A DNA stretch of 64,000 nucleotides from Sequoia sempervirens (GCA_007258455.2 VDFB02373365.1:223237353-223301352), one strand, 5' to 3'; positions 34,641 to 46,319 are shown, counted from the stretch's first letter. Program-made: numbers and translations. Notes: generated by a model from the letters alone, not told the origin.

Positions 34641-37350
34641 GAGTATATTTGAAGATCATTGTTCCCGGGATGATGCTTAATGTCCACTTCCCCTTTGTCC
34701 ATCAATTCTTGGATGAAGTGTTTGAGTCACATACAATTGTTGGTCATGTTTCCTTTGATATTATGAAATTCACACGTCTTTCTCGTTATACCATGGAGTC
34801 TTGAAGCTAGGTTCCTCATAGTTCGAGCAATCATTCACTTTGATGAGGTTTTGTTGTACTAGTTTACACATGATTGTTTCAAGTGACTCTCCTAGTACAG
34901 TGAACTGCCTCGTGGGCTCATCGTATTGTCTATGTTGCCCTCCTTGATTAGTTTGTTGGTTGATAATTTGATTATTATTGGGATAGGTGAGCTGGTTGTT
35001 TTGTATGTTATTTGGAACATAGCTCGTTTATGCCAGCTGTGGTTTGTTTTGTGTATTCCATAGTGCTTTAGCTTCCACCACTCCATCATTTGTAACATTC
35101 TTGTTCTTTACCCATATCTTAGGTTTATCGTTGGAACTAGAGGGACTATCTTTTGAGTTATTCAATTTAAGGACTCCCCTTGCAATGAGGGCTCTCTCAA
35201 TCTTTAATCACTTTTCAATTGTTTCTTCAAAGTCTGCGGGGAATAACATAGTGAGTTGGTAGCTGACCTCAGGTAGGACATTGGAGATGAATATATCTAC
35301 CAATTCCTTGTCAGGAATGGGCCATTTGCATCAACTAGCCTTGTGTCTCCATTGCTATAAGTAAGAGGTAAAGGACTCTCCTTGACTCTGTTTGATTATG
35401 GATAAACTTGTGATGGTGATGTCTTGCTCTATGTTATATGAGAAGTGGCTTATGAACTTGCTAGATAGTTTGTCGAAGGTTTTAATTCTTGGTTGCAGAC
35501 GGGTGAACCACTCCATAGCATGACCTGTAAGGCTGCATGGAAAGAGTCTCATGAGATAAGCATCATTGTTTTTTACCTCCATACATGAAAATGAGAAGTA
35601 TGCTACATGTTGTACTAGATATCCTTTTCCTTTATATTTGTTGTCAAACTTGGGTATTTCAAAATTCTTTAGAAAAGGTAGTGCAGTGATGGAACAATCG
35701 AATGTGAATGTACATATTTCCTGAAGGGTGTAGGTCCTCTTTTGTTTTCCTACCTGCATGTCTCCTACCTATTGGGTGACGACCTCTAGTTTTAGTTCCA
35801 TCTCCATTTGTGGTATATTTTTTTGCAAGCCTTGTGTGTAATATCCTTGTTGTCCCACCATGCTTTGGTTATAAGTTGGATATAACAGGAGTATCAGACC
35901 TTGGTAGTTGTTTTGAACATAGAGTAGGCTAGGTCCTTGTTGCTGGGATGAGTTATATTGAAGGTTACTCTATTGATGCGTTGGCGGGTTACCTTGTTAG
36001 TAGGACGATTGAAGAAGGGTGCCCTATGGCACACCTTGTTGCTAGGACAAACTATACTGAAGGTTTCCCTGATGGTGTGTTGGCAGGTTACCTTGTTGGT
36101 AGGATGAATTAAGAAGGGTACCATGAGTCACACCTTGCTACTGAGATGGACTATACTAAAGGTTTCCTTGATGATGTGTTGGTAGGTTACCTTATTGGTA
36201 GGATGAATTAGGAAGGGTACCATGCCACACACTTTGCTGTTGGGATGGACTATACTGAAGGTTTCCCTAATGATGTGTTGGTGGGTTACCTTGTTAGGAG
36301 GATGAATTAGGAAGGGTACCATATGGCACACCTTGCTGTTGGGATGGACTATACTGAAGGTTTCCCTGTTGATGCGTTAGCGGATTACCTTGTTGGTAGG
36401 ACGAATTAGGAAGGGTACCATGCGATACACCTTCCTGTTGGGACAAACTATATTGAAGGTTTCCCTAATGATGCGTTGGTGGGTTACCTTGTTGATGGGA
36501 TGACTGTATAAGGGTTCCTTGCGACACACTTTGTTGTTGGGACTGATATGGAAGGGGACCCTGTGGTCCACCTTGTTGGTGGTACTGTTGATTTGGAAGG
36601 GAACCCTATGGTCCACCTTGTTGATGGTACTATGTGTTTTGGGACGGTTTGACATTCAAAGTGTTTTGAGGTATATATTGCTTGGGAGGTGGATTGTTGT
36701 TTTGCGGTACGTACTAGGATGGACCCCCTTGATACTATTGTGCCACTACCACTTGTTCGATCTATGTCAATTTTCTATATAAAAGGTTTTCCTTGGTTTG
36801 ACTACTACTTTGTGAGAATACAGGGTGGCATGTTTGGCATCTCTGGGGGTTCGGTTATCTATCTTACCACTGAGTTATCCCCTAAGGGAATAAGATTAGG
36901 ATCCTTGAGGGCCTCCACATTAAAATCTACTAGTAGCTTGGCATCACTTTGCACTAGCTTGAAGAAGTACGAATTTGGGTCCTTTCTTAGAAAATTATCT
37001 ATTAGTCTAAGTATCTTAGGGTTGTTGGAATGTTCAAAAAATTTGTCTTCATTTATTTCCTCCTCAATATCTACCTCCTTTATGACCACTCTATTTGGGT
37101 CCTGGTTGTTTTGTTCTATCATCTCTTTTTGTTTGTGGTTTAGTTCTTCTTCACTAAATGTGTCTCTGTACATGGGTTTGTTTTGGGGTGTTTCAAGGTC
37201 ACTTGGCCTATAGCCCCATGGGCCACCTTCATCGTTCATGGTGTTTTCTGGTGGGATGCTAGTGTTGTTCTTGCTTGCTTCCATTTTATTCCTATGTTGT
37301 GATCTTGTAGTTGTCATAAACAATTGCCAAGCTTTTGTGAACATTTTCAT
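34641..37350 (-). pseudogene. Gag of element E
   Basis: ATG at 37350 opens a 163-codon N-terminal segment with the FFKLVQSDAKLLVDFNVEAL motif that parallels the gag start of element C. A Gln/Asn-rich linker with 33-residue tandem repeats follows (about 36620-35930). The capsid domain is read from 35759 to 35355: YLMRLFPCSLTGHAMEWFTRLQ and FISHFSYNIEQDITITSL. The zinc knuckle near 34780-34730 reads CEFHNIKGNMTNNC, in which the second His is replaced by Asn. Gag binds the RNA and builds the particle. Stops and frame changes break it in several places. Confidence 0.8.
35940..36530 (-). repeat. 99-bp in-frame tandem repeat in gag of element E
   Basis: The landmark TAGGA[TC]GAATT recurs near 36001, 36100, 36199, 36298, 36397 and 36496, a constant 99-nt period. 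On the minus strand it encodes a 33-residue unit with words such as GNLQYSPSQQQG and PNSSYQQGN. About six copies. Confidence 0.88.
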
Positions 37351-40300
37351 GACTCCTAGCCTATGGAAAGTGTTGGCCTATTGGTGCAAAGTGTAGATAG
37401 AAATGTTATAGTGTATTTTGGCAGGCATGATATCTTCTCAAGATGTATCCTTTGGAAATTTTTTTTGTAGGGCGGTTCTTTGGAAGGCAGAGTATGGATT
37501 TCTGCTTAAGGATTTTTCTTTTGTCATAGAGCATGAGGGATGTATATCTATTGCCACATAGGCGGTGGTAACATGGGTCTTTTGGTTGCTATTTATTCTT
37601 TCTCTTCCTCTTCATCTAATCTATTTGTGTTGTGTTTCTCCACTGGTTTGGTGTTTCATTCTTCTCAAATATGAAGGTTCTTAAATTGCTAATGATACCA
37701 AATTTTTCACCTTCAATGAGTGTGAGACTAGGTTGTAGGATTGGTGCTACAAGGTTTGATTGTTGAACCAAAGCAACTGGTCACCAAATGGTCATACTAT
37801 TGAAACTATGGATGCTTTGATATGGTTTGTTATGAAGCAAAAGACCCTAGGGTTCGAGTGCTATTTGGGGTGATACTAACTTTGGAACTCAAAATGTTGA
37901 GGGGCCTAGACTATTATCTCACTTCTCCTTCTAGAGGATATGTTGCAGGAAAGCTTACTTGAACTATCTGTTAGTCCCAAGTAACTATTGATATCTTAGA
38001 AGTGCGAGTGAGGGAATAATCCAGGCTTGTGTGCTTTGATTTTGATTTTTGAAAATAGGATGGAATGGTGAAAGTGGATGAAGGGTTGTATGACTTATTT
38101 GGTTTTCCAACTATTTCATTCTACCAAGGATCCTATAAGCAACTTCGATTTGTTTTTCCCAATTGTCAATAGGATAGAGCAATAGTGCTGGTTTGTGAGA
38201 AAAGGTGCCAATTTGTGAGCAATAGTAGCCAGATTTATCAACTACAACCTAAAATGAGTCAAGTGCATGGATTTTTATGAAGCAAGTGCGAGCTAGAACA
38301 ACAAGTATGTTGGTTATGTATGTTTTTTCAATTGCAATGATTACTCAGGAAAAAGAAAGTTTCTTTGGAAATGATGATAAATTTTTTGGAAAGTGCGTTG
38401 GTTTCTCAGAAGCAAGTGCGATCAAATAATAACAAGTGCATGGGTTCCTCATCAAGTGCGCAGTTTTTATCAAATGCAACTAATTTTCATTAGTGGCTTT
38501 TCTAGGATAGAGAGCAAATGCAATGAATTTTTAGCAAATGCGGCATAAAATGGGGCAATTGTGTTGGATTTTTTTTTGAAAATGTGGTCTCTATGTGTTT
38601 TGTTTCCAGTTTGAGCAATCTTTCTCCAGATTTAAATTGCAAATTTAAGTTGGTTTTTTCCTCAATTTCTCTATGTTTGGAGTATGAAAAGTGATACAAC
38701 AACACTGTACTGACTCAAAAATCATGGACATGTGTGACCTTTATTTCTATGGCCTCAAGTTGTGAAATCACGATACACAAGCCATAGTTTCCAAATGTTT
38801 ATTTTGATCCAATGTATCCTAAAATTAAAGCCGGAATATTCATAAACCTTTAAGGAAAAAATCCTTTCAAGGAGTGCAAATCTAGGGCTTCTTTTAAAAG
38901 CATACACTAATTCAAAGAGTTTGTGATTCAACCATCATGTTCAATGTTTGTTTGGATGTGCTCTTTTTGGATCAAGCACATAATTTGATGTCAAGTTTAT
39001 TTTGAATGTTTTTGACAAGTTTAACATGAACAAACATTTACAACACTAGGGATAGAAACCATTCTTTTAGGTAGGCCTACCTCATGCTCCGAAGAGATGA
39101 TTTTACATACAACTTTATGGTGCGAGCTTGTAGTCGTACTTGGAAAGTAACTTCTCAGAAGTAAATTCTGATGCACCACTTTCAAAGAATGTTTTTGGAT
39201 AAAGGGGTGGCTTCTAAAATAATTTGGCTCTTAGTAATGTTTTGGGATGATGAGTTTCGGTTGTCTATACATGCAACGTTTTGCTCAATTAAGAGGCCTC
39301 CCAGTCCTTGTGGATTTTTACGTATCACACGGATATTGAGGGAGACAGACATTAGTATAAAATAGCCCCAACTGGCGAGTGAGAACTTTCCTCACACCCA
39401 CAATTATTTCTATAGCGGTCCAAAACAAAAATACTGCTTGGGTCATCTATGAATTCTCTAGCGCGGGATGTATATCAATAGGCAGGCCCTCTAAAGGTTT
39501 TCTTTGAAAATAAAGATGCAAATCTCAAGATGTTTTCGCTCACCCAAGATCATCTGAAAAAGGTGCGAGGGGAGAAGACAACCATCTAGCTTGCCAAACA
39601 CTGAATGCACGACATATAATTCATAGCAATTTGATTATTTTTAAGCACCTCAAGTGGTGCTATCCCCAAAAATATGTGAATAAGATATCAATGATTCTTT
39701 TTAATTGCATCCAATGGAAGTGTTCTAGACATCAATAAATATCATAGCAAAGGTGCAAGATAAAAAGAATGATTTGTCCATTTTTAAGCCCAAATTTGAG
39801 TGTTTCTAAGAAATCAATCTTGGTCTTACTTGGTCAACAAAAGCAAATGCGAGCGTGCGACAACAAAAGGAAATCATTTTGGTCATTTGCGTTGTTATTT
39901 TTATGCACCAAAATAAAGATTCCTAATTATGAAAACTTGAAAAAAGTTCATGTTTTAGAGCACCCAAATTGAAGTGTGTGTTTTCATATTTTATGCACCA
40001 AATAACAATTCCTAATTTAAAAAAAATTTGAAATGGTTCATTTTTAAGAGCACCAAAAATGAAGTTTTCATTTGTGTTGTTCTTTTTAAAGCACCAAATA
40101 AAGATTCCTATTTTAAGAAAGCTTTCAAATTGTTCATTTTTAGAGCACCAAAAGACAAATGTGTTTGTTTGTAGGTTATTTTTTAAGCACTAAAACAAAA
40201 GATTCCTACTTTAAGAAAGCTTAAAATGGTTCATTTTAAGAGCACCTTAAAAACAAACGTGTTTTGTTCTTTTTATGCACCAAAATGAAATATTCCTAAC

Positions 40301-40757
40301 TTTAAAAAGTGTTTGTAAATCTAGAGTTCTTTGACTGTTCGTCTTCCTTATAGAAAACATGTTAGTGTTTCTTAAACCCTACATACAAACATGTTAATCC
40401 CTGTCACACATTCAAAATCAGGCATTCGTTAGTGTAAAAATCAATTTTAAGCTTGCAAATCTCAGACACATTTGATAGAGCAAAAGCGCTAAAAAACTAG
40501 CAAGTGTGCAACCTTTGTCAGAGAGCAAATGCGTAGAAAAACTTCAATTGCGCCCTCTGTCATCAGTTAGATGCACGAAAAAATATCAAGTGTGTGGATC
40601 TCACTGTCAAGTGTGTGGATTTAAGAGTCAATTGTGCAGATTCTTTGACAGGAAAGTGCGGAAATTTCTAGGACAATGCGTGAAAATTTCTCCAAAAGCG
40701 ATTTTGAAACCTGCAACTTCCAAAATGACTCATGAAATCGTTAGTGTAGGGGACCAG
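37351..40757 (-). other. Leader of element E between 5' LTR and gag
   Basis: 3.4 kb without a recognisable coding frame, as in the 4.2-kb leader of element C. Between 38220 and 40680 the phrase AAGTGCG or a near variant recurs many times. A tandem repeat lies at 39880-40320. A 95-nt stretch at 37930-38024 resembles 29724-29815 in the 3' region. Confidence 0.5.
39880..40320. repeat. Diverged tandem repeat, unit about 90-96 bp, five copies
   Basis: The landmark GCACCAAA[A]TAAAGATTCCTA recurs at about 39905, 39995, 40091, 40187 and 40277, each followed by an AAAGCTTGAAAT.GTTCATTTT.AGAGCACC-like stretch, split here into shorter words. It lies in the leader of element E. Confidence 0.8.
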
Positions 40758-40775
40758 GGTCCCACTAGCATGCCA
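40758..40775 (-). other. Primer-binding-like site of element E
   Basis: On the minus strand TTT then TGGCATGCTAGTGGGACC follows directly after the LTR terminus (CTCACA). The TGGCA....AGTGGGA pattern resembles that of element A. I cannot name the tRNA. Confidence 0.5.
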
Positions 40776-41172
40776 AAATGTGAGGGGGAAAATCATGGAG
40801 TGTAAATAGATAAACATAATTTAAAAAAGAATCTAATCTATGATCAATAACCTAAATCTAAGATCTATTCCTATACTTACAAAATGAAACTAAGCTATTA
40901 CAAAATTCAAGAAACAAGATCAAAATATGAAAGCATACATGAATTCATGAAAAAGCATAGTGTTACCATCCTATATTGGAGTGTATTAGCCTGATGTTGG
41001 ATTGCTTGTATCACTATGAAGCCTCCATAGTTCGTGTGCAAAAGCTTGATGCATGAATGGTTGATTGAAGGTATGTTGAAGCTCTAACAATGGTGGTTGT
41101 GAATGTTGGTAGTACTTCGTTGTGCAAATGATGTTGACTCTTCGATCATTTTTTTGTGAGGAAAGAGGTTTG

Positions 41173-41179
41173 TTATATA
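41173..41179 (-). promoter_or_regulatory. Candidate TATA box of element E 5' LTR
   Basis: TATATAA on the minus strand, at the same place as 2239-2245 in the other LTR. Confidence 0.45.
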
Positions 41180-41682
41180 AAAAATGTGATTCAAAATGGA
41201 CGACCAGGATTAAACAATGTTGAATCAAGATCAATGGTTGAAAGGTGTTGAGAGGATTTAGACATGAATAGATTGTCCAAAGTAGATTTCACAATTTGTG
41301 TGATTGAGGAATAGATTGGTTAGTCAAGATTTATATTGATCAGTGAGGATTTAGATTGATTAGTTAGGATTTAGATGACTTAGTTAAGAAATTAGATGGC
41401 TTAGTCAACAAATTTGATGGCTCTGTTAGTAATCGTAATTTGCTCAATCAAAAAGTGGGTGAGGATAATTGATTAATTGATTTAATTAATTAATTCCTTT
41501 TTGGAGTTGAATGTGCAAATCAAGTTTGAATTTTGCAAACAAAGTTGCATTAGTTTGATTTGATTTTTGTTGATGTTTTGAATAGTTTGATTTAATTATT
41601 CGAATTTGGAGGGAAAGTGAGTTAATTAAATTATTATGATTTAATAAATTAATCGACTTAGGGGAATAACATGATTTAGTGA

Positions 41683-42611
41683 TGGATGCTTAAGAAGAGA
41701 AAGGTGGTGGCAGAGGAGATTGCGAGATCCATCCATAAAATCAGGACTCCAGTTGCTGTTGAAAAAAGTAAGGACTCCCCTGCTGGTTAGGATAGGGTTA
41801 GTTCCTCTGAGGAGGAAGATGCTTTGGGGAAAGGGGTTTTTAATATTGATAGAGAGGATTTGTCTGATGTGCTTGGAACTGCTCATGAGGGTTCCATTGT
41901 CTTGTTCAAACTTTTTAAATGGTTTTTTCATGAGCTCAATATAACTCATGTCAAAGTTAGGGGTGTGGTGAGTAAGGCTGTGAGTAACACTGAGAGGTCC
42001 TTTGTCCAAAACTAGATTGATGAGTTGTTTGAATCTTCAAACACTGTAGTTGACACTGTTGCAGAGGAAACTCTCAAAATGAAACAAAATCTTGAAGGTA
42101 GAATCCTCACCCTTGAGGATCAAATGGTGAAAATTTGGGATACTGTCATGAGAGGTGGGGAGGTGCATAAATCTATTGGTAAATTTGATTCTACTACTGT
42201 GACTTCTCCTGTGGTTAGTGCCAAGAAGTGTAAAGAAAGTTCTCATGTTGAAGATGTTGGTGCCGTTGGTAAGATGATGGAGGAGGAGGGTGTTGTTGGG
42301 AAGGGTGGGGAAAAAGGTATTGTTTTGATTACTGAGGTAAATACGAATGGTCTTGGTGCCAGGACTAGGAAAGAAATTTCTGATGTTTTGGATAAAGCTT
42401 AGAAGGCTATGGCTAGCGATGTGGAGGCGATGAATATTCTGAAAAGCATGTAGCGCTATTGGTGTGGTCCTCCTTTTTGGTTGAATTTTTGCTGATGGGT
42501 CGTTGTTGTTGGGCTATTTTTTGGCTTAATGTTGTTTTCTTTTATCTCAGTTTCTTTTTGATGTAAAGGGTTCCAAGCCCCTTCAAAACCCGTATTTTAC
42601 CTTTAATCAAA
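41683..42611 (+). mobile_element. LINE-type retroposed insertion with 15-bp target duplication
   Basis: AACATGATTTAGTGA occurs at 41668-41682 and again at 42612-42626, flanking a 929-nt segment that is absent from the other LTR copy (near 2730). The right end is ACCTTTAATCAAAA, an A-rich tail without long poly(A), preceded by GGGTTCCAAGCCCCTTCAAAACCC, quoted here only in part by its start GGGTTCCAAGCCCC. Long variable duplications and such tails are typical of plant non-LTR retroelements and of sequences they copy. Confidence 0.85.
41686..42453 (+). pseudogene. ORF carried by the LINE-type insertion, unknown function
   Basis: ATG lies 3 nt inside the insertion. One frame runs 255 codons with three internal stops, all TAG (41788, 42013, 42400), and ends TAG 42451-42453. 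The start is basic (MLKKRKVVAEEIARSIHK). Later parts are acidic and heptad-like (ETLKMKQNLEGRILTLEDQM), suggesting a coiled coil, and a Lys/Glu/Gly-rich C-terminal part follows. It could be an ORF1-like RNA-binding protein of a LINE with the reverse transcriptase part missing, or a copied host transcript. I recognise no family. Confidence 0.55.
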
Positions 42612-42954
42612 AACATGATTTAGTGACATAATTAAATAATTGGTGTTATTTAATTAATTAGGACGAAATAGTTCACGAGCTTATGGATTTTTAAATAAAT
42701 GTAATTTTATTCAATTAATAGTAGAAATAGGGTTTTAGGACTTTATTAAATAAATGGGATTTATTTAATTTAGTCAAAAATGATGAAAAAGGTGAATTAA
42801 TTAAATAATGTCATATTATTCAATTAATAGAGGAGTTAGGGTTTTTGATGCAATTGATCTAAAATGCAATGATGTTTGATGATAATGATGCCGATGATGT
42901 GAAAATGTCGTTTAGGGTTTGTGATAGGTGTTAGGTCAATTTTACATGTCTACA

Positions 42955-44640
42955 ACATCACACGTATATTTCCTATCAATAAGATAGTAATTGTATGTGT
43001 TTGATTGTGTAATCAGATGCATATATATACATATATACATGTATCATGTATCGATATATACGTATGAGTGACAAATGGAAATGTCCATAGAGATATATCA
43101 ATATATGTATATGTACATATACATGTACATAGAGGTGTGTATATATATATATAGCATTAAAGCTATTCATTGGTATATATATGCATATATATATATATAT
43201 AATCTTGAAGTATTTGAGGTCAATTTACATATATATATATTATGCACAGTATTAGAGGCTGTAGAGGCTGATTTATACATATATTATGCAAAGAATAGAG
43301 GCTGATCCATATAAGCATATGTTTGGTCGATGTATGAGAAGTATTGTGCACTATACAACAACACTCAAACATAAAGTAAGGCACATTTAACTTCGCAGAT
43401 TAAATGCAAAAGGAAATGTGAAAATATAAGTTGTTGTGTAAAGTGTTTGCAATGCATGAATAAAGGATAAAGACCACAACAAAAGGACGTGCTTGGTCAA
43501 AGCTATTTTAAGATCTATTTAAAAGGAGTCAATTAATCATTAGCATGTTGATTGAATAGTCTATGACTAAGTCGACAAAGATATGTGTTGACTGTTTCTT
43601 TGGATAAAATCTACACCAAAAGAATAAGAAGATGGCTAAAACTTGGGGCCATAATATGAATACCCTATTTTCTGTAGAAGTCTTTCTTACTTGCAATTTT
43701 ATTCTTATCTTTTGAACATATGCATATTTGAAATAGTCTTGTTTTGGTGTCAAACAAGGAGGTTGATTTGTAAAATACCAAGTTGAGTATTAACTTAGAA
43801 TGCTGCCACCTTTTTGCTATGTGAGATGAGTTGACCTGCATGGAGGAGTGGTGTTGACTGGTTTACCATTTCCATAGACATCAATGTCTCATTATTTAGT
43901 ATAAATAGATGAGCCAACTCTCTCATTTAGGAGGAACAATAAGTAGTTTCATTATGTTGCTTTTATTTAGTAGTTGTATTTTCCAGAGATAGAGTAACTT
44001 TATGAGCATAAAGAAGGAGGTTATTGCGAGGTATTGTATTGAGTGGTTTTAAGTGTTTTGAGGAGAATCTTGGCAAGATGTCCTGGGAAAGGAATGAAGT
44101 AAAGAACCAGTTAGGTCAATTGGAATAGTGCAAACAAGCATGTGATTCTATCCTCTTAATATTTACTTGTTTTCATGAAAGATTGAATATCTTGAATGTT
44201 TGCTTGGGAATCACATTAGATTGCTTGAATAGATAAATGATCTATTTTCTTTATGGAAGGAAAATAATCATGTAGCTATGATTTCATTATGAGTGTCATT
44301 AAGGAGAGAATGTTATCATCAGTATTACATACTAGGATTGATAAACATGAATAGCTTGAGAAGTTATTTGATACATAGTTACTCGCATGATCTCGTTTGA
44401 TACATGCTTGAGAAACCTTTTTATTAGGTTATTAATTTGAGATACCCTATATGGGGATTCTAATGATGTTTCTATGCATAGATAGGATACACTACATGTA
44501 TAATGTGAAATGTACCAATATCATGAAATGACTTAACACTGTTAGCTTATTATGCTAGGAAACCTTAGGAATGATAAGATTTAGCAATACATCAATAGTG
44601 ATGGTATGAAAGATATGTTAGGATATGATGTCATACAAAC
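42955..44640. other. Intergenic sequence with AT microsatellite
   Basis: No coding frame recognised. 43010-43260 is dominated by TATATA, ATGTATATG and GCATATATAT words. TATAAATAG at 43900-43908, followed by an AGGAGG-containing purine patch and T-rich sequence, could be a core promoter or the inside of a solo LTR, but no partner copy is visible. Confidence 0.4.
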
Positions 44641-44689
44641 CGCATCAATAATTTGTACTTGAATGATCACTTGATCATTACTTGACTAT

Positions 44690-44925
44690 TAAATGAAACC
44701 CTAGGTTGAGAGTAACCTTTGTGGGTCTAGAAGTATATTTGAGTAATGATTGAAACCCTAGGTTAAGAACTAACCATTAGGTTGGAGTATATACTTGATT
44801 ACCCATTGGAACCAATAGGTTGAGAATAACCTACTTGGATGGATTATGTAGTTGATATTTATTTAAAATACTTAGGTTTAGATTAACCTACACAATCAGA
44901 CTGATTGTTGTTTATAGATTATATT
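44690..44925. repeat. 57-bp diverged tandem repeat, about four copies
   Basis: The landmark GAAACCCTAGGTTGAGA[GA]TAACCT or variants begins near 44695, 44752, 44809 and 44866, a constant 57-nt spacing. Fainter similarity (GGTTGAGACTCAC, GTGGGATTACCTATTGAG) continues to about 45330. Confidence 0.75.
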
Positions 44926-46319
44926 CAAGATTAGGGTGTACTAAGGTTGAGACTCACTTATGTGGTTAAGTAGATCACTTGAGTTTATGAGATACTATTT
45001 GTTCGGAGACATAGGTGGGATTACCTATTGAGTTAGAGTTGCTAATTGATTAGTTGATTTACACTCTTGATATGAAGTCATATTGTTGACAAGATTCTAC
45101 TCTTTTGAATAAGTCTTTTTACTAAGGAGATTACACTCTTAAATGGAATCATCTATTAATATAATTATTCTTAGATTGAGGTCATTCATTGATGTGGCTA
45201 TAATATTGATGAGAACCACTTATTAATGTGATATATTACTTAATGGAGTTAGTTATTTATGAATATTTAATCTATGATTAGATGAAGCTTATGTAGCTAT
45301 ACTTTAGATTATAAAGTTATACTTGGGACTACGTTGTCTTTTGAAGAGAATAGCTTATTTATCCAGAGTTAATTTGTAGTCTAGAAAAGCTCATATGTTA
45401 TACTTGGGATTGGAATATCCATTGAAGGGGGTAACTTATGCTTAGGCTTTATTGGCAGAGATACCATTGTGTTTTCAGAAAAGGGGAATAGGATATTTCT
45501 GAGGTTAGGGATTACTTGATCTGTATAGGATCTAGACTAGATTGCAGTATTTAAATGCTTAACTTTTACAATGCTTTTACAATGATTATTTCAAGTCAAC
45601 TAAATCAAAATTAACTTAAGGAAATAACAGAATGAAAGTAATAACAAGGTGATTATAACAGAAAGAAAGGAAATGAGCGACAGAAAGAGAGAGAAGAAGA
45701 GAAGTGCAAACAGTTGATAACGGAGTTCGTCACGAAAGTGACTACGTCTCCGGGTCCACTCCAATAGAGAGACCGATCCGATTAACTCCAAAATCGATTA
45801 CAAAGCACCACAATCATTCTCCAAGAGCTTCGGCAGCATAACAGCGCTCTGACGTGCGAGAATGACTCAAAGAATCTCCACAAGACCTCTCTTTCGATTA
45901 TCTCCACAACTTCAAGACTTCGTCACCTGAAAGAAACTTGAATTCCAACTCTCATCTCACACCCCCTTTTTATACATAAAATTAACTCAATTTGGCCTTT
46001 AACCAATTGATTTACAAAATATTCCTTATCTCTCCAAAATACATAAAATCTTTAACAATCTCCCATTTTTACATATCTCAAATCACTAAATCTCCCTATT
46101 TTACATAATAATCTTTTAAAAATAACCCCCACTTTATAAAATAAATTTAAGCCCTTCATTTTATTCCCATCGGGCTTTTATTGTTTTGGGGTTAATCCTT
46201 AGAAAGATTATTTGTTTGTTTGAATTTCAAATTTAGGAGTTTGTTTTTAATTTTTATAAGGCATTCGGTTTCCAACAGTTATCAAAAGAAACCGATGCCA
46301 TTTACAATCCAGAAAGGCT
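44926..46319. other. Intergenic sequence without a recognisable gene
   Basis: 44926-45330 shows weak continuation of the 57-bp repeat pattern. 45590-45960 is purine-rich then of mixed composition (CGGAGTTCGTCACGAAAGTG near 45723). 45960-46310 is AT-rich. No coding frame with recognisable motifs. Confidence 0.4.

Larger units (their letters stand above)
1845..42954 (-). mobile_element. Element E: giant Tat-like Ty3/gypsy retrotransposon, split by four later insertions
   Basis: Two direct LTR copies (1845-3124 and 40779-42954) enclose, on the minus strand in order, a primer-binding-like site, a 3.4-kb leader, gag, protease, reverse transcriptase, RNase H, archaeal-type RNase H, an integrase remnant, a long 3' region and a polypurine tract that abuts the left LTR. 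This order is that of Tat-lineage gypsy elements. Four insertions lie inside: 6225-10077, 10621-23658, 23896-29102 and 41683-42611. Subtracting them with their target duplications leaves about 18 kb. The LTRs differ by roughly 5-10% by eye, so the element is old. I could not find a matching target duplication: the outer 5-mers are ATTTC on the left and ACATC on the right. That leaves some doubt that both LTRs come from one insertion. Confidence 0.72.
40779..42954 (-). repeat. 5' LTR of element E, interrupted by a LINE-type insertion
   Basis: Plus-strand ends TGTGAGGGGG and ATGTCTACA. It matches 1845-3124 once the segment 41683-42626 is removed. A TATATAA on the minus strand at 41173-41179 is the candidate TATA box. 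Confidence 0.85.

Noticed and set aside
32359..37213. Plus-strand open frames across the minus-strand gag-pol of element E
   Set aside because: They mirror real minus-strand coding sequence (for example the frame opposite gag at 36689-37213) and have no motifs of their own.
37688..37706. TTTGGTATCATT on the minus strand as an initiator-Met primer-binding site
   Set aside because: No LTR end lies next to it, and a better placed site directly abuts the LTR at 40778.
29724..38024. The 95-nt direct repeat as LTRs of the minus-strand gypsy element
   Set aside because: Similarity does not extend on either side, no TG/CA ends, no adjoining polypurine tract. The copies at 1845-3124 and 40779-42954 have all these features.
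39880..40320. CRISPR-like array
   Set aside because: Repeats are diverged and contiguous with no uniform spacers, and the sequence is plant nuclear. It is an ordinary tandem repeat.
1840..42959. Target site duplication for element E
   Set aside because: The outer 5-mers (ATTTC and ACATC) share only three positions. I do not claim a duplication.
43900..43908. TATAAATAG as the promoter of a cellular gene
   Set aside because: No coding sequence follows within 3 kb. It may be chance in AT-rich DNA or part of a solo LTR.
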